DNA of 64,000 bases, from assembly GCF_030681155.1 (NCBI RefSeq), contig NZ_JAUXXE010000007.1:1-64000 (forward strand), in the 5' to 3' direction. Below, piece by piece: positions 52,127 to 61,227 of this stretch (positions are counted from its first letter, which is position 1; the number at the start of each line of letters is the position of its first letter). The notes under the pieces were generated by a model. That model had not been told where the DNA came from. It worked only from the letters and a program-made list of their open reading frames with translations, and did not search any database. Source of the DNA: Phenylobacterium sp. Its GTDB lineage: Bacteria > Pseudomonadota > Alphaproteobacteria > Caulobacterales > Caulobacteraceae. The translations under genes and the position numbers were made by a program.

Positions 52127-53179
52127 GTGAGCCAGCCCATCGTCACCATCGCCGGCCGCAAGATCGGCCCCGGTCATCCGCCCTATATCGTCGCCGAGAT
52201 GTCGGGGAACCACAACGGCGACATCGGCCGGGCCTTGGCCCTCATCGACGCGGCCAAGGCGGCCGGCGCGGACGCCGTGAAGCTGCAGACCTATACCGCC
52301 GACACCATCACCATCGACCATGACGGCCCGGGCTTCACGGTGCATGGCGGCCTTTGGGACGGAAGGCGGTTGCACGAACTCTATGACGAGGCCCACACCC
52401 CGTGGGCCTGGCATCAGCAACTGTTCGATCACGCCAAGGCGATTGGGATCACGATCTTTTCCTCGCCATTCGACGCGACCGCGGTGGAGCTGCTGACCGC
52501 CCTGGACGCGCCGGCCTTCAAGATCGCATCGTTCGAGCTGGTCGATTTGCCGCTAATCGAACTGTGCGCCCGAACCGGCAAGCCGTTGATCATGTCCACG
52601 GGTCTTGCTTCGCCGCAGGAGATCGCCGAGGCGATGGCCGCGGCGCGCGGCGCAGGGGCCACCGAGATCATTCTGCTGCATTGCACCAGCGGCTACCCGG
52701 CGCCCCCATCGGACATGAACCTGCTGACCCTGCCGCATCTGGCCGCTGAGCATGGCGCTGTGGCGGGTTTATCGGACCACACCATGGGCGTGACGGTTTC
52801 GGTGGCGGCGGTGGCGCTGGGCGCCTGCTTTATCGAAAAGCACTTCACGCTCGACCGAGCCGAGGGCGGGGTCGACTCCGACTTCTCGCTGGAGCCGCCC
52901 GAGCTAGCACGGCTTGTGACCGAGTGCCACGACGCCTGGCTGGCCTTGGGCTCGGTGCGCTACGACGAGGTGGCCTCGGAGGCCTCCAATCGCGACTTCC
53001 GCCGCTCGCTCTACGTGGTCGCCGACGTCGCGGAGGGCGAAGCCCTGACGCCGGAGAACGTGCGGTCGATCAGGCCAGGATTTGGCTTGCCGCCCAAGCA
53101 CCTGCCGGAGGTGCTGGGCCGCAAGGCCAGCCGCGCCCTCAAGCGCGGGACGCCGCTGGATTGGACGATGGTCGGCTAG
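52127..53179 (+). CDS. pseI: Pseudaminic acid synthase (NeuB family)
   Basis: 350 residues. Condenses a 6-deoxy-diacetamido hexose with phosphoenolpyruvate to a nonulosonic acid. PYIVAEMSGNHNGDIGRALALID, VKLQTYTADTIT, FSSPFDATAVELL, IMSTGLAS, LLHCTSGYPAP, GLSDHTMG and EKHFTLDR are conserved; a SAF-like antifreeze domain fills about 290-350. GTG start with GGAGG. In Caulobacter such sugars decorate flagellin. Stop overlaps the convergent methylase gene by four bases. Confidence 0.9.
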   Translation: MSQPIVTIAGRKIGPGHPPYIVAEMSGNHNGDIGRALALIDAAKAAGADAVKLQTYTADTITIDHDGPGFTVHGGLWDGRRLHELYDEAHTPWAWHQQLFDHAKAIGITIFSSPFDATAVELLTALDAPAFKIASFELVDLPLIELCARTGKPLIMSTGLASPQEIAEAMAAARGAGATEIILLHCTSGYPAPPSDMNLLTLPHLAAEHGAVAGLSDHTMGVTVSVAAVALGACFIEKHFTLDRAEGGVDSDFSLEPPELARLVTECHDAWLALGSVRYDEVASEASNRDFRRSLYVVADVAEGEALTPENVRSIRPGFGLPPKHLPEVLGRKASRALKRGTPLDWTMVG

Positions 53180-53808
53180 GCCTTGCGGAATAGCCACCAG
53201 GTCAGGTCGTCCAGGCCGGTCGCGCGCTTCCAGAAGAAGCCGTAGTCGATGAGCTGCAGGTTGGGGAAACGGTCCATGTAGAGGCCGCCGAAGTCGTTCT
53301 TGAACAGCAGACCTTCCTGGCCGCGATAGCGCAGGGTCTCGGCGCGCGGCGAGAAATACTCGGCGCAGAGAATGTACTTCGAGGAGACGCGGTGGATCTC
53401 GTCCAGAGTGGCGGGCAGGCGTTCCGGATCGACGTGGATCAGCACCCCGGAGGTGAAGGCCAACTCCACCGCGCCATCGGCCAGCGGGATGTTGTCGCCG
53501 AAGCCGGCGTGCAGCCGTTCGGGCGGCAGGATCTTGTCGGCCACCACCCGCTCGCGCGCCGCAGGGTTGGGCTCGATCGCCGAAAGCTCGGCGTCGAGCA
53601 GCTGGGGGATGACCCGCAGGTTGAGGCCGAGGTTGCAGCCGACCTCCAGGACCGACTTGGGCGGATCGCCCGCGAAGGCTTGGGCGATGCGGCCCCACAT
53701 TAGGGTCCGGGCGCGCAAGGCCTCGTCGGAGGCGACATTCCGCGCGGTGTATTCAGCGCCGAAGTCTCCCGCCCAGGCGGATTTGGGGTCGGCCGGCGTG
53801 CCGGTCAT
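53176..53808 (-). CDS. Pseudaminic acid biosynthesis-associated methylase
   Basis: 210 residues. SAM methyltransferase: VLEVGCNLGLNLRVIPQL motif I, AIEPNPAAR, and the family's FTSGVLIHVDPERLPATLDEIHRVSSKYILCAEYFSP (in parts). This subfamily is found beside pseudaminic acid genes. AGGAG before the ATG. Nine bases downstream of the cytidylyltransferase gene, one operon. Confidence 0.87.
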   Translation of the reverse strand: MTGTPADPKSAWAGDFGAEYTARNVASDEALRARTLMWGRIAQAFAGDPPKSVLEVGCNLGLNLRVIPQLLDAELSAIEPNPAARERVVADKILPPERLHAGFGDNIPLADGAVELAFTSGVLIHVDPERLPATLDEIHRVSSKYILCAEYFSPRAETLRYRGQEGLLFKNDFGGLYMDRFPNLQLIDYGFFWKRATGLDDLTWWLFRKA

Positions 53809-53817
53809 GGGAGGCTC

Positions 53818-54513
53818 CTAGAGATCAGGTTCGAAATGGGAGAAGGGGAGGGTGCGAATGTCAGCGGAGCTGAAGTCCGGCTTGGTCGGATAGAGGGCGG
53901 CGTAGACGCGCTCGACGAAGGCCAAGTCTTCCGGGGTATCGACCGTCCAGCGCAGCGCGCTTTCGTCTCGGTCCTGCACCAGATCGCCTTGGCTGAACCG
54001 CTCGGGGTTCCGATAGAGGAAGGGCGTCACGTGCTCGCGGTCATAGGGGTCGGTCGCCTCGCGTCCGGCGGCGAGCAGGGCGTCCAGGCTGAAGCACTCG
54101 ACGTCCAATCCGCGTGGATAGGTTCGGCGCTGCGCATTTGAGGCGTAGTCGACGCTAAGCCGGGCCTGCAGCCGCACGCAGGCATCCACGATCTCGGGAT
54201 CGGCCAGGGGACAATCGGCGGTCAGCCGCACGACCGGGCCGTTCACGCCGAGGGCCTCGACCGCGCCGACATAGCGCCCGAGCACGTCATGCAAGGAGCC
54301 GCGAAACGTCTCGACGCCGATGGTCTGAAGGAACTGGGCGAGGGGATCGTCGGATGCGTCGTCGCTGGTCGCCACGATCAGCCGATCCAGGGTCGAGCAT
54401 CGGCGCAGGCGTTCGATCTGGCGCTCCAGCATCGGCCGTCCCGCCACTGATTTCATGACCTTGCCCGGCAGCCGCGTCGAACTCATGCGCGCCTGCAGGA
54501 TCGCGACCGCCAT
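53818..54513 (-). CDS. spsF: SpsF/NeuA-like cytidylyltransferase
   Basis: 231 residues. Nucleotidyltransferase of the SpsF kind: VAILQARMSSTRLPGKVMKSVAGRPML, LIVATSDDASDDPL, VVRLTADCPLADPEIVDACV, and RWTVDTPEDLAFVE. Probably activates the nonulosonic acid with CTP or is a related step. First gene of the leftward pair with the methylase. Confidence 0.85.
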   Translation of the reverse strand: MAVAILQARMSSTRLPGKVMKSVAGRPMLERQIERLRRCSTLDRLIVATSDDASDDPLAQFLQTIGVETFRGSLHDVLGRYVGAVEALGVNGPVVRLTADCPLADPEIVDACVRLQARLSVDYASNAQRRTYPRGLDVECFSLDALLAAGREATDPYDREHVTPFLYRNPERFSQGDLVQDRDESALRWTVDTPEDLAFVERVYAALYPTKPDFSSADIRTLPFSHFEPDL

Positions 54514-54600
54514 CGCCTGTCCCCTCGAATGAGGCGACCATAGGCACAGAGCATTGCGTCGATATTAACCGCGTTGCGGCGGGCGTCGACCGCGCCCCGC

Positions 54601-56460
54601 CTAAACCGTGGCGGCGTTCAGCACTTCCAGCACCGCCTCGCCGTAGCGCTCCAGCTTGCCCTCGCCGACGCCCGAAATCGCCGCGAGCGACGGCAGCCCC
54701 TTGGGCTTCTTGGCGGCGATCTCGGCCAGGGTGCGGTCGTGGAAGATCACATAGGGCGGCAGGTGCTGGCGTGCGGCCTCGTCGCGCCGCCAGGCGCGCA
54801 GGGCGTCGAACAGCGGCTGGTCGTGCGGCGCGATAACGGTCGCCGCGCTCGAACCGCTGGTCTTCTTGCGGGCGCGGCTGGAGCGGGCGCCGGGCTCGGG
54901 GTCGTCCATCCCCTTGCGCAGGGCGACCCGTCGCTCGCCGCGATAGACCGCCTTCACGCCCTCAAGCTCACCGAGCCCGATCAGCGGGTAGCCGTCCTCG
55001 TGGTTCTCCCGCAGCAGACCATCGAACAGCAGCTGATCGAACAGGTCGCGCCAGCCGGCGGCGCTCAGCTCCTGGCCCACGCCGAAGGTCGATAGGCCGG
55101 CCTCGAACGCGGATGGCGTTTTCGTCTTGCCCAGCAGGTGATCGACCAGCCGCACCCGGCCGAACCGGCCGCCCATGCGATGCACGGCCGACAGCGCCTT
55201 TTGGGCGGCTTCGGTGGCGTCTACGGTCTCGACGGTTCCGAGGCAAAGGTCGCACTGGCCGCAGGCGTCGACCCCCTCCTCACCGAAATAGCGACGCACC
55301 GCGGCGGCTCGGCAGGCGGCGCCATCGAGCATGGCGTAGAGCTGGCGGACCTTGCGGCCCTGGACCTGTTTGACGCTCTCGTCGACGTCGCGGCCGTCCA
55401 GGCGCCGGAAGGCCCAGGCCATGTCGGAGGCGCCGTAGAGGGTGATGCCCTCGGCCGGATCGCCGTCGCGCCCGGCCCGCCCGATTTCCTGCCAATAGGC
55501 CTCAATGGAGGCCGGCGGATCGGCGTGGATCACATATCGGACATCGGGTTTGTCGACGCCCATGCCGAAGGCGATGGTCGCCACCATCACCGCAGCGTCG
55601 GCTTCCAGGAACTTCTCCAGGCGCTCGGCGCGCAGGTTCTTGTCGAGGCCGGCGTGATAGGCGAGCGCCGGAACGCCCTCGCCGCGCAAGGTCTCGGCCA
55701 GCTTGTCGACCCCGTCGCGCGAGCCAGCATAGATCACGCCCGAGCGGTCTGGCCGGGCGGCGACCAGTTCCAGCACCCGCTTGTGACCAGCGCCGCGCTT
55801 GCGCTCAGCCGAGAGGGCGAGCTCGGGCCGGGCGAAGCTGGCGACGAACTCGGCGGAGTCCTGCAGCCGCAGTTCGGTGCGGATGTCTTCGCGGGTCCGG
55901 GTGTCGGCGGTGGCGGTCACCGCCAGCCTCGGCACATTGGGGAAGATGTCGGCCAGGCGGCCCATCATCCGGTATTCCGGCCGGAAATCGTGGCCCCATT
56001 GGCTGACGCAGTGAGCCTCGTCGATGGCGATCAGGGCCAGGGGCGTGCGCGACAGCCGCTCCAGCATCGAGGGCTGCATCAGGCCTTCGGGGGAGATGTA
56101 GAGCAGGTCCAGCTCGCCGTGCTCGATCCGCTCCCAGGTCTGGGCCCGTTCCCAGGATTCGCCGGTGGAATCGATGCGGGCGGCGGCGACGCCCGATTGC
56201 TGCAGGCCTGCGACCTGGTCGGCCATCAACGCGATCAGCGGCGAGACCACTAGGCCGAGCCCGGGCCGCATCATGGCGGGGATCTGATAGCAGACGCTCT
56301 TGCCGCCGCCGGTGGGCAACACCGCCATGGCGCTGCGTCCGGCCAGCACCTCGGTGATCACCTCGGCCTGACGCCCCCGGAATTCGGCATGTCCGAAAGT
56401 GCGGCGCAGGATTTCCCGCGCTTCATCGAGGGAAGCAGGCATGGGGCCGTACATAGCCAT
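54601..56460 (-). CDS. recQ: ATP-dependent DNA helicase RecQ
   Basis: 619 residues. Superfamily 2 helicase: Walker A VLPTGGGKSVCYQIPAM, IDEAHCVSQWGHDFRPEY, FGMGVDKPDVRYVIHADPP, QEIGRAGRDG; Zn-binding Cys (ACQ...CGQCDLC), winged helix and C-terminal HRDC (FDALRAWRRDEAARQHLPPYVIFHDRTLAEIA in parts). ATG at 56460, 56454 or 56442. Confidence 0.96.
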   Translation of the reverse strand: MAMYGPMPASLDEAREILRRTFGHAEFRGRQAEVITEVLAGRSAMAVLPTGGGKSVCYQIPAMMRPGLGLVVSPLIALMADQVAGLQQSGVAAARIDSTGESWERAQTWERIEHGELDLLYISPEGLMQPSMLERLSRTPLALIAIDEAHCVSQWGHDFRPEYRMMGRLADIFPNVPRLAVTATADTRTREDIRTELRLQDSAEFVASFARPELALSAERKRGAGHKRVLELVAARPDRSGVIYAGSRDGVDKLAETLRGEGVPALAYHAGLDKNLRAERLEKFLEADAAVMVATIAFGMGVDKPDVRYVIHADPPASIEAYWQEIGRAGRDGDPAEGITLYGASDMAWAFRRLDGRDVDESVKQVQGRKVRQLYAMLDGAACRAAAVRRYFGEEGVDACGQCDLCLGTVETVDATEAAQKALSAVHRMGGRFGRVRLVDHLLGKTKTPSAFEAGLSTFGVGQELSAAGWRDLFDQLLFDGLLRENHEDGYPLIGLGELEGVKAVYRGERRVALRKGMDDPEPGARSSRARKKTSGSSAATVIAPHDQPLFDALRAWRRDEAARQHLPPYVIFHDRTLAEIAAKKPKGLPSLAAISGVGEGKLERYGEAVLEVLNAATV

Positions 56461-56537
56461 GCCCGCCGGTCATGGGGAGGGAAAGATGCTGCGGCCAATG
56501 TCCTCTGGGGCGTTCCCGCCGTTCCCCTCCCTCAACA

Positions 56538-56649
56538 GTTCGTCATGGCCGGCCTCTTGAGCCGGCCATCCATAGACTCCGAGGTCGTGGGTTTGCCTGA
56601 AAGGCGGGCGCGTATGGATCCCCGGGACAAGCGCCCGGGGATGACGAAC
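56538..56649. repeat. 112-bp palindromic intergenic element
   Basis: Terminal inverted repeats GTTCGTCAT (56538-56546) and ATGACGAAC (56641-56649), each joined to an internal perfect hairpin: TGGCCGGC with complement at 56546-56553/56561-56568, and ATCCCCGGG with CCCGGGGAT at 56618-56626/56634-56642. It lies between recQ and the D-aminoacylase gene on opposite strand start/end, and fills most of that 202-base gap. This looks like a REP/MITE-type dispersed repeat of Caulobacterales. Confidence 0.75.
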
Positions 56650-56662
56650 TGGTGGGACGGGA

Positions 56663-58402
56663 CTACTCCGCCGCGATCGCCTGTGGCGCGGCCTGGGCGC
56701 CGCGCAGCAGCCGGCCGGGTAGGGCCCCTGTCGGTTCGCCGTCCAGATAGGTGATCTCGCCGGCGACGATGGTGGCCACATAGCCGTCGGCGCGTTGGAC
56801 CAGGCGCCTGCCGCCCGCCGGCAGATCGTAGGCGACGGCCGGCGCCTTCAGCGTCAGGCCTTCGTAGTCGATCACATTGAGGTCGGCGCGATAGCCAGGC
56901 TGGATCAGGCCGCGATCGTGCAGCCCGACTGCCTGGGCCGTGTCATGGGTCTGCATGCGGACCATGGCCTCTAGCGTCAGTTTTGGGCCGCGCGTGCGGT
57001 CGCGTGTCCAGTGGGTCAGGTTCGACGTCGGGAACGAACCGTCGCAGATCATGCCGACGTGGGCCCCGCCATCGGATAGCCCCGGCACGGTGTCGCGGTG
57101 GTTGAGCATCGCATAGGACGGGTCGAGCGAGCCGTCGGCATAGTTCAGGAACGGCAGGTAGAGCATGCCGCGTCCTTCGTTGCGCAGCATGTGATCGAGC
57201 GCCAGGCCCTGGGGCGTCACGCCGCTCGCCTGGGCCAGGACCGCAAGCGTGCGGTCAGGCGTCTGTTCGTAGTCGGGTTCGTCGCCCATCAGGAACATGA
57301 CGGGCCAGTTCTGGATCATGTTGATCCCGAGGCCCGGCGCCGGCTCAGGGCTTTCGGCCAATAGCCTGGCCCGGAAGGCCGGGTCGCGTAGATGGGCGAC
57401 GCGTTCGGCCAACGGCAGGCCGGCGATCTCGCTATAGGTGGCGTGCCGGCTGAAAGGGTTCACCGTCAGCTCCAGGCCAAAGAGGATGCCCACCGGCCGT
57501 CCGGCGACCTGGCCGCGTATGGTCAGGCCGCCGTCATTGGCCTCCGACAACCGTTCCAGCAGGGTGCGCCACTGGTTCGGATAGCGGGGATTCTGGACCA
57601 GGGAGAAGGACATCGGTCGGCCGGAGCGCTCGACAATTCGGCGCAGCATGGCGAACTCTTCCTCCGGTTCGGCGAAGTCGGAGACGAATTGCAAGGCGCC
57701 CTTTCCGGCGGCGGCGAGGCCGAGCGCGATGCCGGTCAGTTCGTCCTCCGACCCGGTCAGGGTCGGGGTCGGCTGGCCATCGCTGGTGCGGTGGTTGAGC
57801 GTGCGGGAGGTGGAGAAGCCGAGGGCTCCCGCCTCCATCGCGCTCTTGGCCAGGCTCGCCATGGCGGCGATGTCGGCGGGCGTGGCATCCTCGCGATTGG
57901 CGCCGCGTTCGCCCATTACATAGACCCGCAGCGCCGCGTGCGGCAGCTGGGTTCCGATATCGACGTCGAAGCGTCGCGCCGCCAGGCTGTCGAGATAGTC
58001 TGGGAAGCTCTCCCAATTCCAGGGCAGGCCCTCAGTCAGGACCGGGAAGGGGATGTCCTCCACGCCTTCCATCAGCCGGATCAGCCGGTCGTGATCCTCT
58101 GGTTTGCAGGGCGCGAAGCCAACCCCGCAATTGCCCATGACCACGGTGGTGACGCCGTGCCAGGCCGAAGGCTGCATGTGGCCATCCCAGGTGGCCTGGC
58201 CGTCATAGTGGGTGTGGATGTCGACAAAGCCGGGGGTGACGATCTTGCCGCGCGCGTCGATCTCACGCGCCCCGGCGCCGCCCACCCGGCCGACGAACGC
58301 GATGGCGCCGTCCTTGACCGCGACATCGGCCTCGAAAGGCGCGCCGCCCGAGCCGTCCACGAGCGTTCCACCCCGGATAACGAGGTCCCAAGCCCGTTCC
58401 AT
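56663..58402 (-). CDS. N-acyl-D-amino-acid deacylase/amidohydrolase
   Basis: 579 residues from ATG 58402 (GGGAG at the right spacing; ATG 58408 has none). Amidohydrolase superfamily: VTPGFVDIHTHYDGQATWD metal site, WHGVTTVVMGNCGVGFAPCK, and LSDGGAHVGMICD with metal Asp. Belongs to the D-aminoacylase group that in many bacteria is annotated as such; substrate is uncertain because the family is broad. Confidence 0.88.
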   Translation of the reverse strand: MERAWDLVIRGGTLVDGSGGAPFEADVAVKDGAIAFVGRVGGAGAREIDARGKIVTPGFVDIHTHYDGQATWDGHMQPSAWHGVTTVVMGNCGVGFAPCKPEDHDRLIRLMEGVEDIPFPVLTEGLPWNWESFPDYLDSLAARRFDVDIGTQLPHAALRVYVMGERGANREDATPADIAAMASLAKSAMEAGALGFSTSRTLNHRTSDGQPTPTLTGSEDELTGIALGLAAAGKGALQFVSDFAEPEEEFAMLRRIVERSGRPMSFSLVQNPRYPNQWRTLLERLSEANDGGLTIRGQVAGRPVGILFGLELTVNPFSRHATYSEIAGLPLAERVAHLRDPAFRARLLAESPEPAPGLGINMIQNWPVMFLMGDEPDYEQTPDRTLAVLAQASGVTPQGLALDHMLRNEGRGMLYLPFLNYADGSLDPSYAMLNHRDTVPGLSDGGAHVGMICDGSFPTSNLTHWTRDRTRGPKLTLEAMVRMQTHDTAQAVGLHDRGLIQPGYRADLNVIDYEGLTLKAPAVAYDLPAGGRRLVQRADGYVATIVAGEITYLDGEPTGALPGRLLRGAQAAPQAIAAE

Positions 58403-58477
58403 GGCCATCTCCCTGATCGTTCTTATCGACGTTGGAGAGATTACCGGCCCTGAGACGGGCTCAGGTCAAGGGCGCCC

Positions 58478-58954
58478 CTACGGCGCCACCTGCTCGCGCG
58501 GGCGTTCCGATTCCTTGGAAGCGCAGCCCTTGAGGGTCTTGCCGTCATGGACGATCTCGGCGGCCAAGGGGAACTTCAGGTCCGACATGCCGTCCGAGCA
58601 GCCGGCCTGCTGGGTCAGGGTCAGCTTGAGCGGCTTGCCGCCGATCACCGTCTCCCAGACCGCCTTGCCGTCCTGCATCACCGCGCCGTTGTTCGGGCCG
58701 GTCAGGTTCGTGGCCGGATCCATCATGTTGAAGGCGATGTCCTTCTCGCGGACCTGCGCCGACCAGAACGGTTCTGTGCCGACGACGTGCAAATCGCCCT
58801 TGAACGCGTCGGGCAGGGCCCCGGCCGTTTCCGTCGGCGCGGCGCCGACCACCGGTGGCGCATCGGCCGGCGCGGACGCGGGCTTGCCGTCCGGCGCCTG
58901 GGGTTGGCAGGCGGCGAGGGCGAGCGCGGCGAGAATGGGGAGAGCATGTCGCAT
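58478..58954 (-). CDS. Lipoprotein of the COG3650-like group
   Basis: 158 residues from ATG 58954. Signal peptide with lipobox (ALALAAC), Pro/Ala linker, then a domain with GTEPFWSAQVREKDIAFNMMDP and a Cys pair (GCSDGMSD; LKGCAS). This matches uncharacterised periplasmic heat-shock-like proteins. An upstream in-frame start at 59017 lies in the next gene. Divergent from the methyltransferase gene. Confidence 0.7.
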   Translation of the reverse strand: MRHALPILAALALAACQPQAPDGKPASAPADAPPVVGAAPTETAGALPDAFKGDLHVVGTEPFWSAQVREKDIAFNMMDPATNLTGPNNGAVMQDGKAVWETVIGGKPLKLTLTQQAGCSDGMSDLKFPLAAEIVHDGKTLKGCASKESERPREQVAP

Positions 58955-59000
58955 GAAGGGCGTCCTTTCGCGGTGACCGAACGAAGGTAGAGTCAGCATA

Positions 59001-60131
59001 ATGAGTCGGTCTCTCAACTTTTACGAGTTTTTCGCGGGCGGCGGCATGGCGCGCCTGGGCCTCGGCCCTGGCTGGAACTGTGCTTTCGCCAACGATTTCG
59101 ACAGGTTGAAGGCGGCGACCTACCGAGCGAACTTCCCCGATGCGGCGGAGCACTTCCATGAAGGCGATGTCTGGAAGCTGGAAGCTGGGGCGCTTCCGCC
59201 GCGTGTGGACTTGGCCTGGGCGTCCTCGCCCTGCCAGGATTTCAGCCTCGCAGGCGCGCGAGCTGGGCTTGGCGGCGGCCGCTCCTCGGCCTTTTTCGGT
59301 TTCTGGCGGCTGATCGAAGCCCTGGGCGCCGATGGTCCTCGCGCGGTGGTGATCGAGAACGTGTCAGGGCTGCTGACCTCGCACGGCGGGGCCGACTTCG
59401 CCGCCCTCTGCCGCGCTCTGGCGGGCCAGGGCTATAGCTTCGGCGCGCTTGAGATCGACGCCGGCCGGTTCGTGCCGCAGTCGCGCCCCCGGGTGTTCGT
59501 GATCGCCACGCGCGAGCCGCCGCACCCGAGCCTGATCGGCGAAAGCCCGTTTCAGACCCGCGCGGTAAGAGACGCCTACGACCGGTTACCCGCGGACCTC
59601 GCCGCCCGCTGGATCTGGTGGGGGCCGGACGCTCCGGCGGTTCGCAATACCGACTTGGCCAGCCTGCTCGAACCTGACGCCGACGTTGCCTGGCACGAGG
59701 CCGCGCGCACCCAGCGCCTGCTCGATCTGATGGCGCCTCTACACCGGGCGCGGATCGAGGCGGCGAAAAGCTCGGGCGCGCGGTCGGTCGGCGCGGTGTT
59801 CAATCGGATGCGAGTGGCGGACGGCAAGAAGGTGCAGCGCTCCGAAGTGCGGTTCGACGGTCTGGCCGGCTGCTTGCGTACGCCGCGCGGCGGGTCTTCG
59901 CGCCAGACCCTGGTGGTGATCGAAGGCGATAGGGTGCGGAGCAGGCTGCTCTCGCCGCGCGAAGGCGCACGCCTGATGGGCCTGCCCGACAGCTATGTCC
60001 TGCCGACCGCTGCGACCGGCGCCCTGCATGTCGCCGGCGACGGGGTCGTCGTTCCGGTCGTTCGGTGGTTGGCGGCGACCATTCTGGAGCCCTTGCTGGC
60101 GCCGGCCGGGGCCGCCGTCGCCGCCGAATAG
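59001..60131 (+). CDS. DNA (cytosine-5) methyltransferase
   Basis: 376 residues. Motif [16 protein letters not shown], motif IV with catalytic C78 ([11 protein letters not shown]), motif [10 protein letters not shown], motif [15 protein letters not shown], and IX-X ([24 protein letters not shown]). No restriction endonuclease is adjacent; a Vsr nuclease lies 2.3 kb downstream. Target sequence cannot be read. Probably an orphan methylase, or a Dcm-like pair with the Vsr. Confidence 0.9.
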   Translation: MSRSLNFYEFFAGGGMARLGLGPGWNCAFANDFDRLKAATYRANFPDAAEHFHEGDVWKLEAGALPPRVDLAWASSPCQDFSLAGARAGLGGGRSSAFFGFWRLIEALGADGPRAVVIENVSGLLTSHGGADFAALCRALAGQGYSFGALEIDAGRFVPQSRPRVFVIATREPPHPSLIGESPFQTRAVRDAYDRLPADLAARWIWWGPDAPAVRNTDLASLLEPDADVAWHEAARTQRLLDLMAPLHRARIEAAKSSGARSVGAVFNRMRVADGKKVQRSEVRFDGLAGCLRTPRGGSSRQTLVVIEGDRVRSRLLSPREGARLMGLPDSYVLPTAATGALHVAGDGVVVPVVRWLAATILEPLLAPAGAAVAAE

Positions 60132-60228
60132 GCAAGCTCGGCGTTGCTCTAGAAGAAGTGCGCTTCCAAATCCCGTTCGGGGCCTTAGGTTAGCCGCTCA
60201 CGCTCCCAGCCAGAGACACGAGAGAGCC

Positions 60229-61212
60229 ATGGCCGACGCCTCCAACTACGACGCAGCCCGCCACAAGCGTTCCGGCCGCGGCAAGATCTTCGATTCCGTC
60301 ATCGACCTGATCGGCGACACCCCGCTGGTCCGCCTACCGAACCTGACCAAGGCGCTGCAGCCCAAGGGCGAGGTCGTCGCCAAGCTCGAGTTCTTCAACC
60401 CGCTGGCCTCGGTCAAGGACCGCATCGGCGTCGCCATGATCGAATGGCTGGAGGCCACGGGCCGGCTGAAGCCCGGCGGCTCCATCGTCGAGCCGACCAG
60501 CGGCAACACCGGCATCGCGCTCGCCTTCGTGGCCGCCTCCAAGGGCTATCCGATCACCCTGGTCATGCCCGAGAGCATGTCGATCGAGCGCCGCAAGATG
60601 CTGCTGATCCTGGGCGCCAAGCTGGAACTGACTCCGGCCGAGCGTGGCATGGCCGGCGCCGTGGCCCGGGCTAAGGAAATCGTCGAAGCGACGCCGGGCG
60701 CGGTCATGCCCCAGCAGTTCGACAACGAAGCCAACCCACTGATTCACCGGGTCTCGACGGCCGAGGAAATCTGGAACGACACCGACGGCCGCGTCGATGC
60801 GGTGGTGTCGGGCGTCGGCACCGGCGGCACCATCACCGGCATCGGTCAGGTGCTGAAGGCTCGCAAGCCCTCGGTGAAGATGGTCGCCGTGGAGCCTGAG
60901 TCCTCGCCCGTGCTGTCTGGCGGCCAGCCGGCCCCGCACAAGATCCAGGGCATCGGCGCGGGCTTCGTGCCCTCGATCCTCGACCGCGGCGTGATGGATG
61001 AGATCATCCAGGTCTCCAACGACGACAGCTTCGCTATGGCGCGGCGCATCGCCAAGGAAGAAGGCATTCCGGTCGGCATCTCGTCGGGCGCGGCCCTGAC
61101 CGCGGCCTTCGACCTGGCTTCGCGGGACGAATATGCCGGCAAGCTGATCGTCGCGATCATCCCGAGCTTCGCCGAGCGCTACCTCTCGACGGCGCTGTTC
61201 GACGGGCTCTAG
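60229..61212 (+). CDS. cysK: Cysteine synthase A
   Basis: 327 residues. O-acetylserine sulfhydrylase, PLP bound at the Lys in [26 protein letters not shown] binds substrate and [15 protein letters not shown] the cofactor phosphate. ATG 60229 with GAGAG upstream; the open frame before it is the methyltransferase end. Not next to cysE. Confidence 0.96.
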   Translation: MADASNYDAARHKRSGRGKIFDSVIDLIGDTPLVRLPNLTKALQPKGEVVAKLEFFNPLASVKDRIGVAMIEWLEATGRLKPGGSIVEPTSGNTGIALAFVAASKGYPITLVMPESMSIERRKMLLILGAKLELTPAERGMAGAVARAKEIVEATPGAVMPQQFDNEANPLIHRVSTAEEIWNDTDGRVDAVVSGVGTGGTITGIGQVLKARKPSVKMVAVEPESSPVLSGGQPAPHKIQGIGAGFVPSILDRGVMDEIIQVSNDDSFAMARRIAKEEGIPVGISSGAALTAAFDLASRDEYAGKLIVAIIPSFAERYLSTALFDGL

Positions 61213-61227
61213 ACCCGTTCCAGCCCT

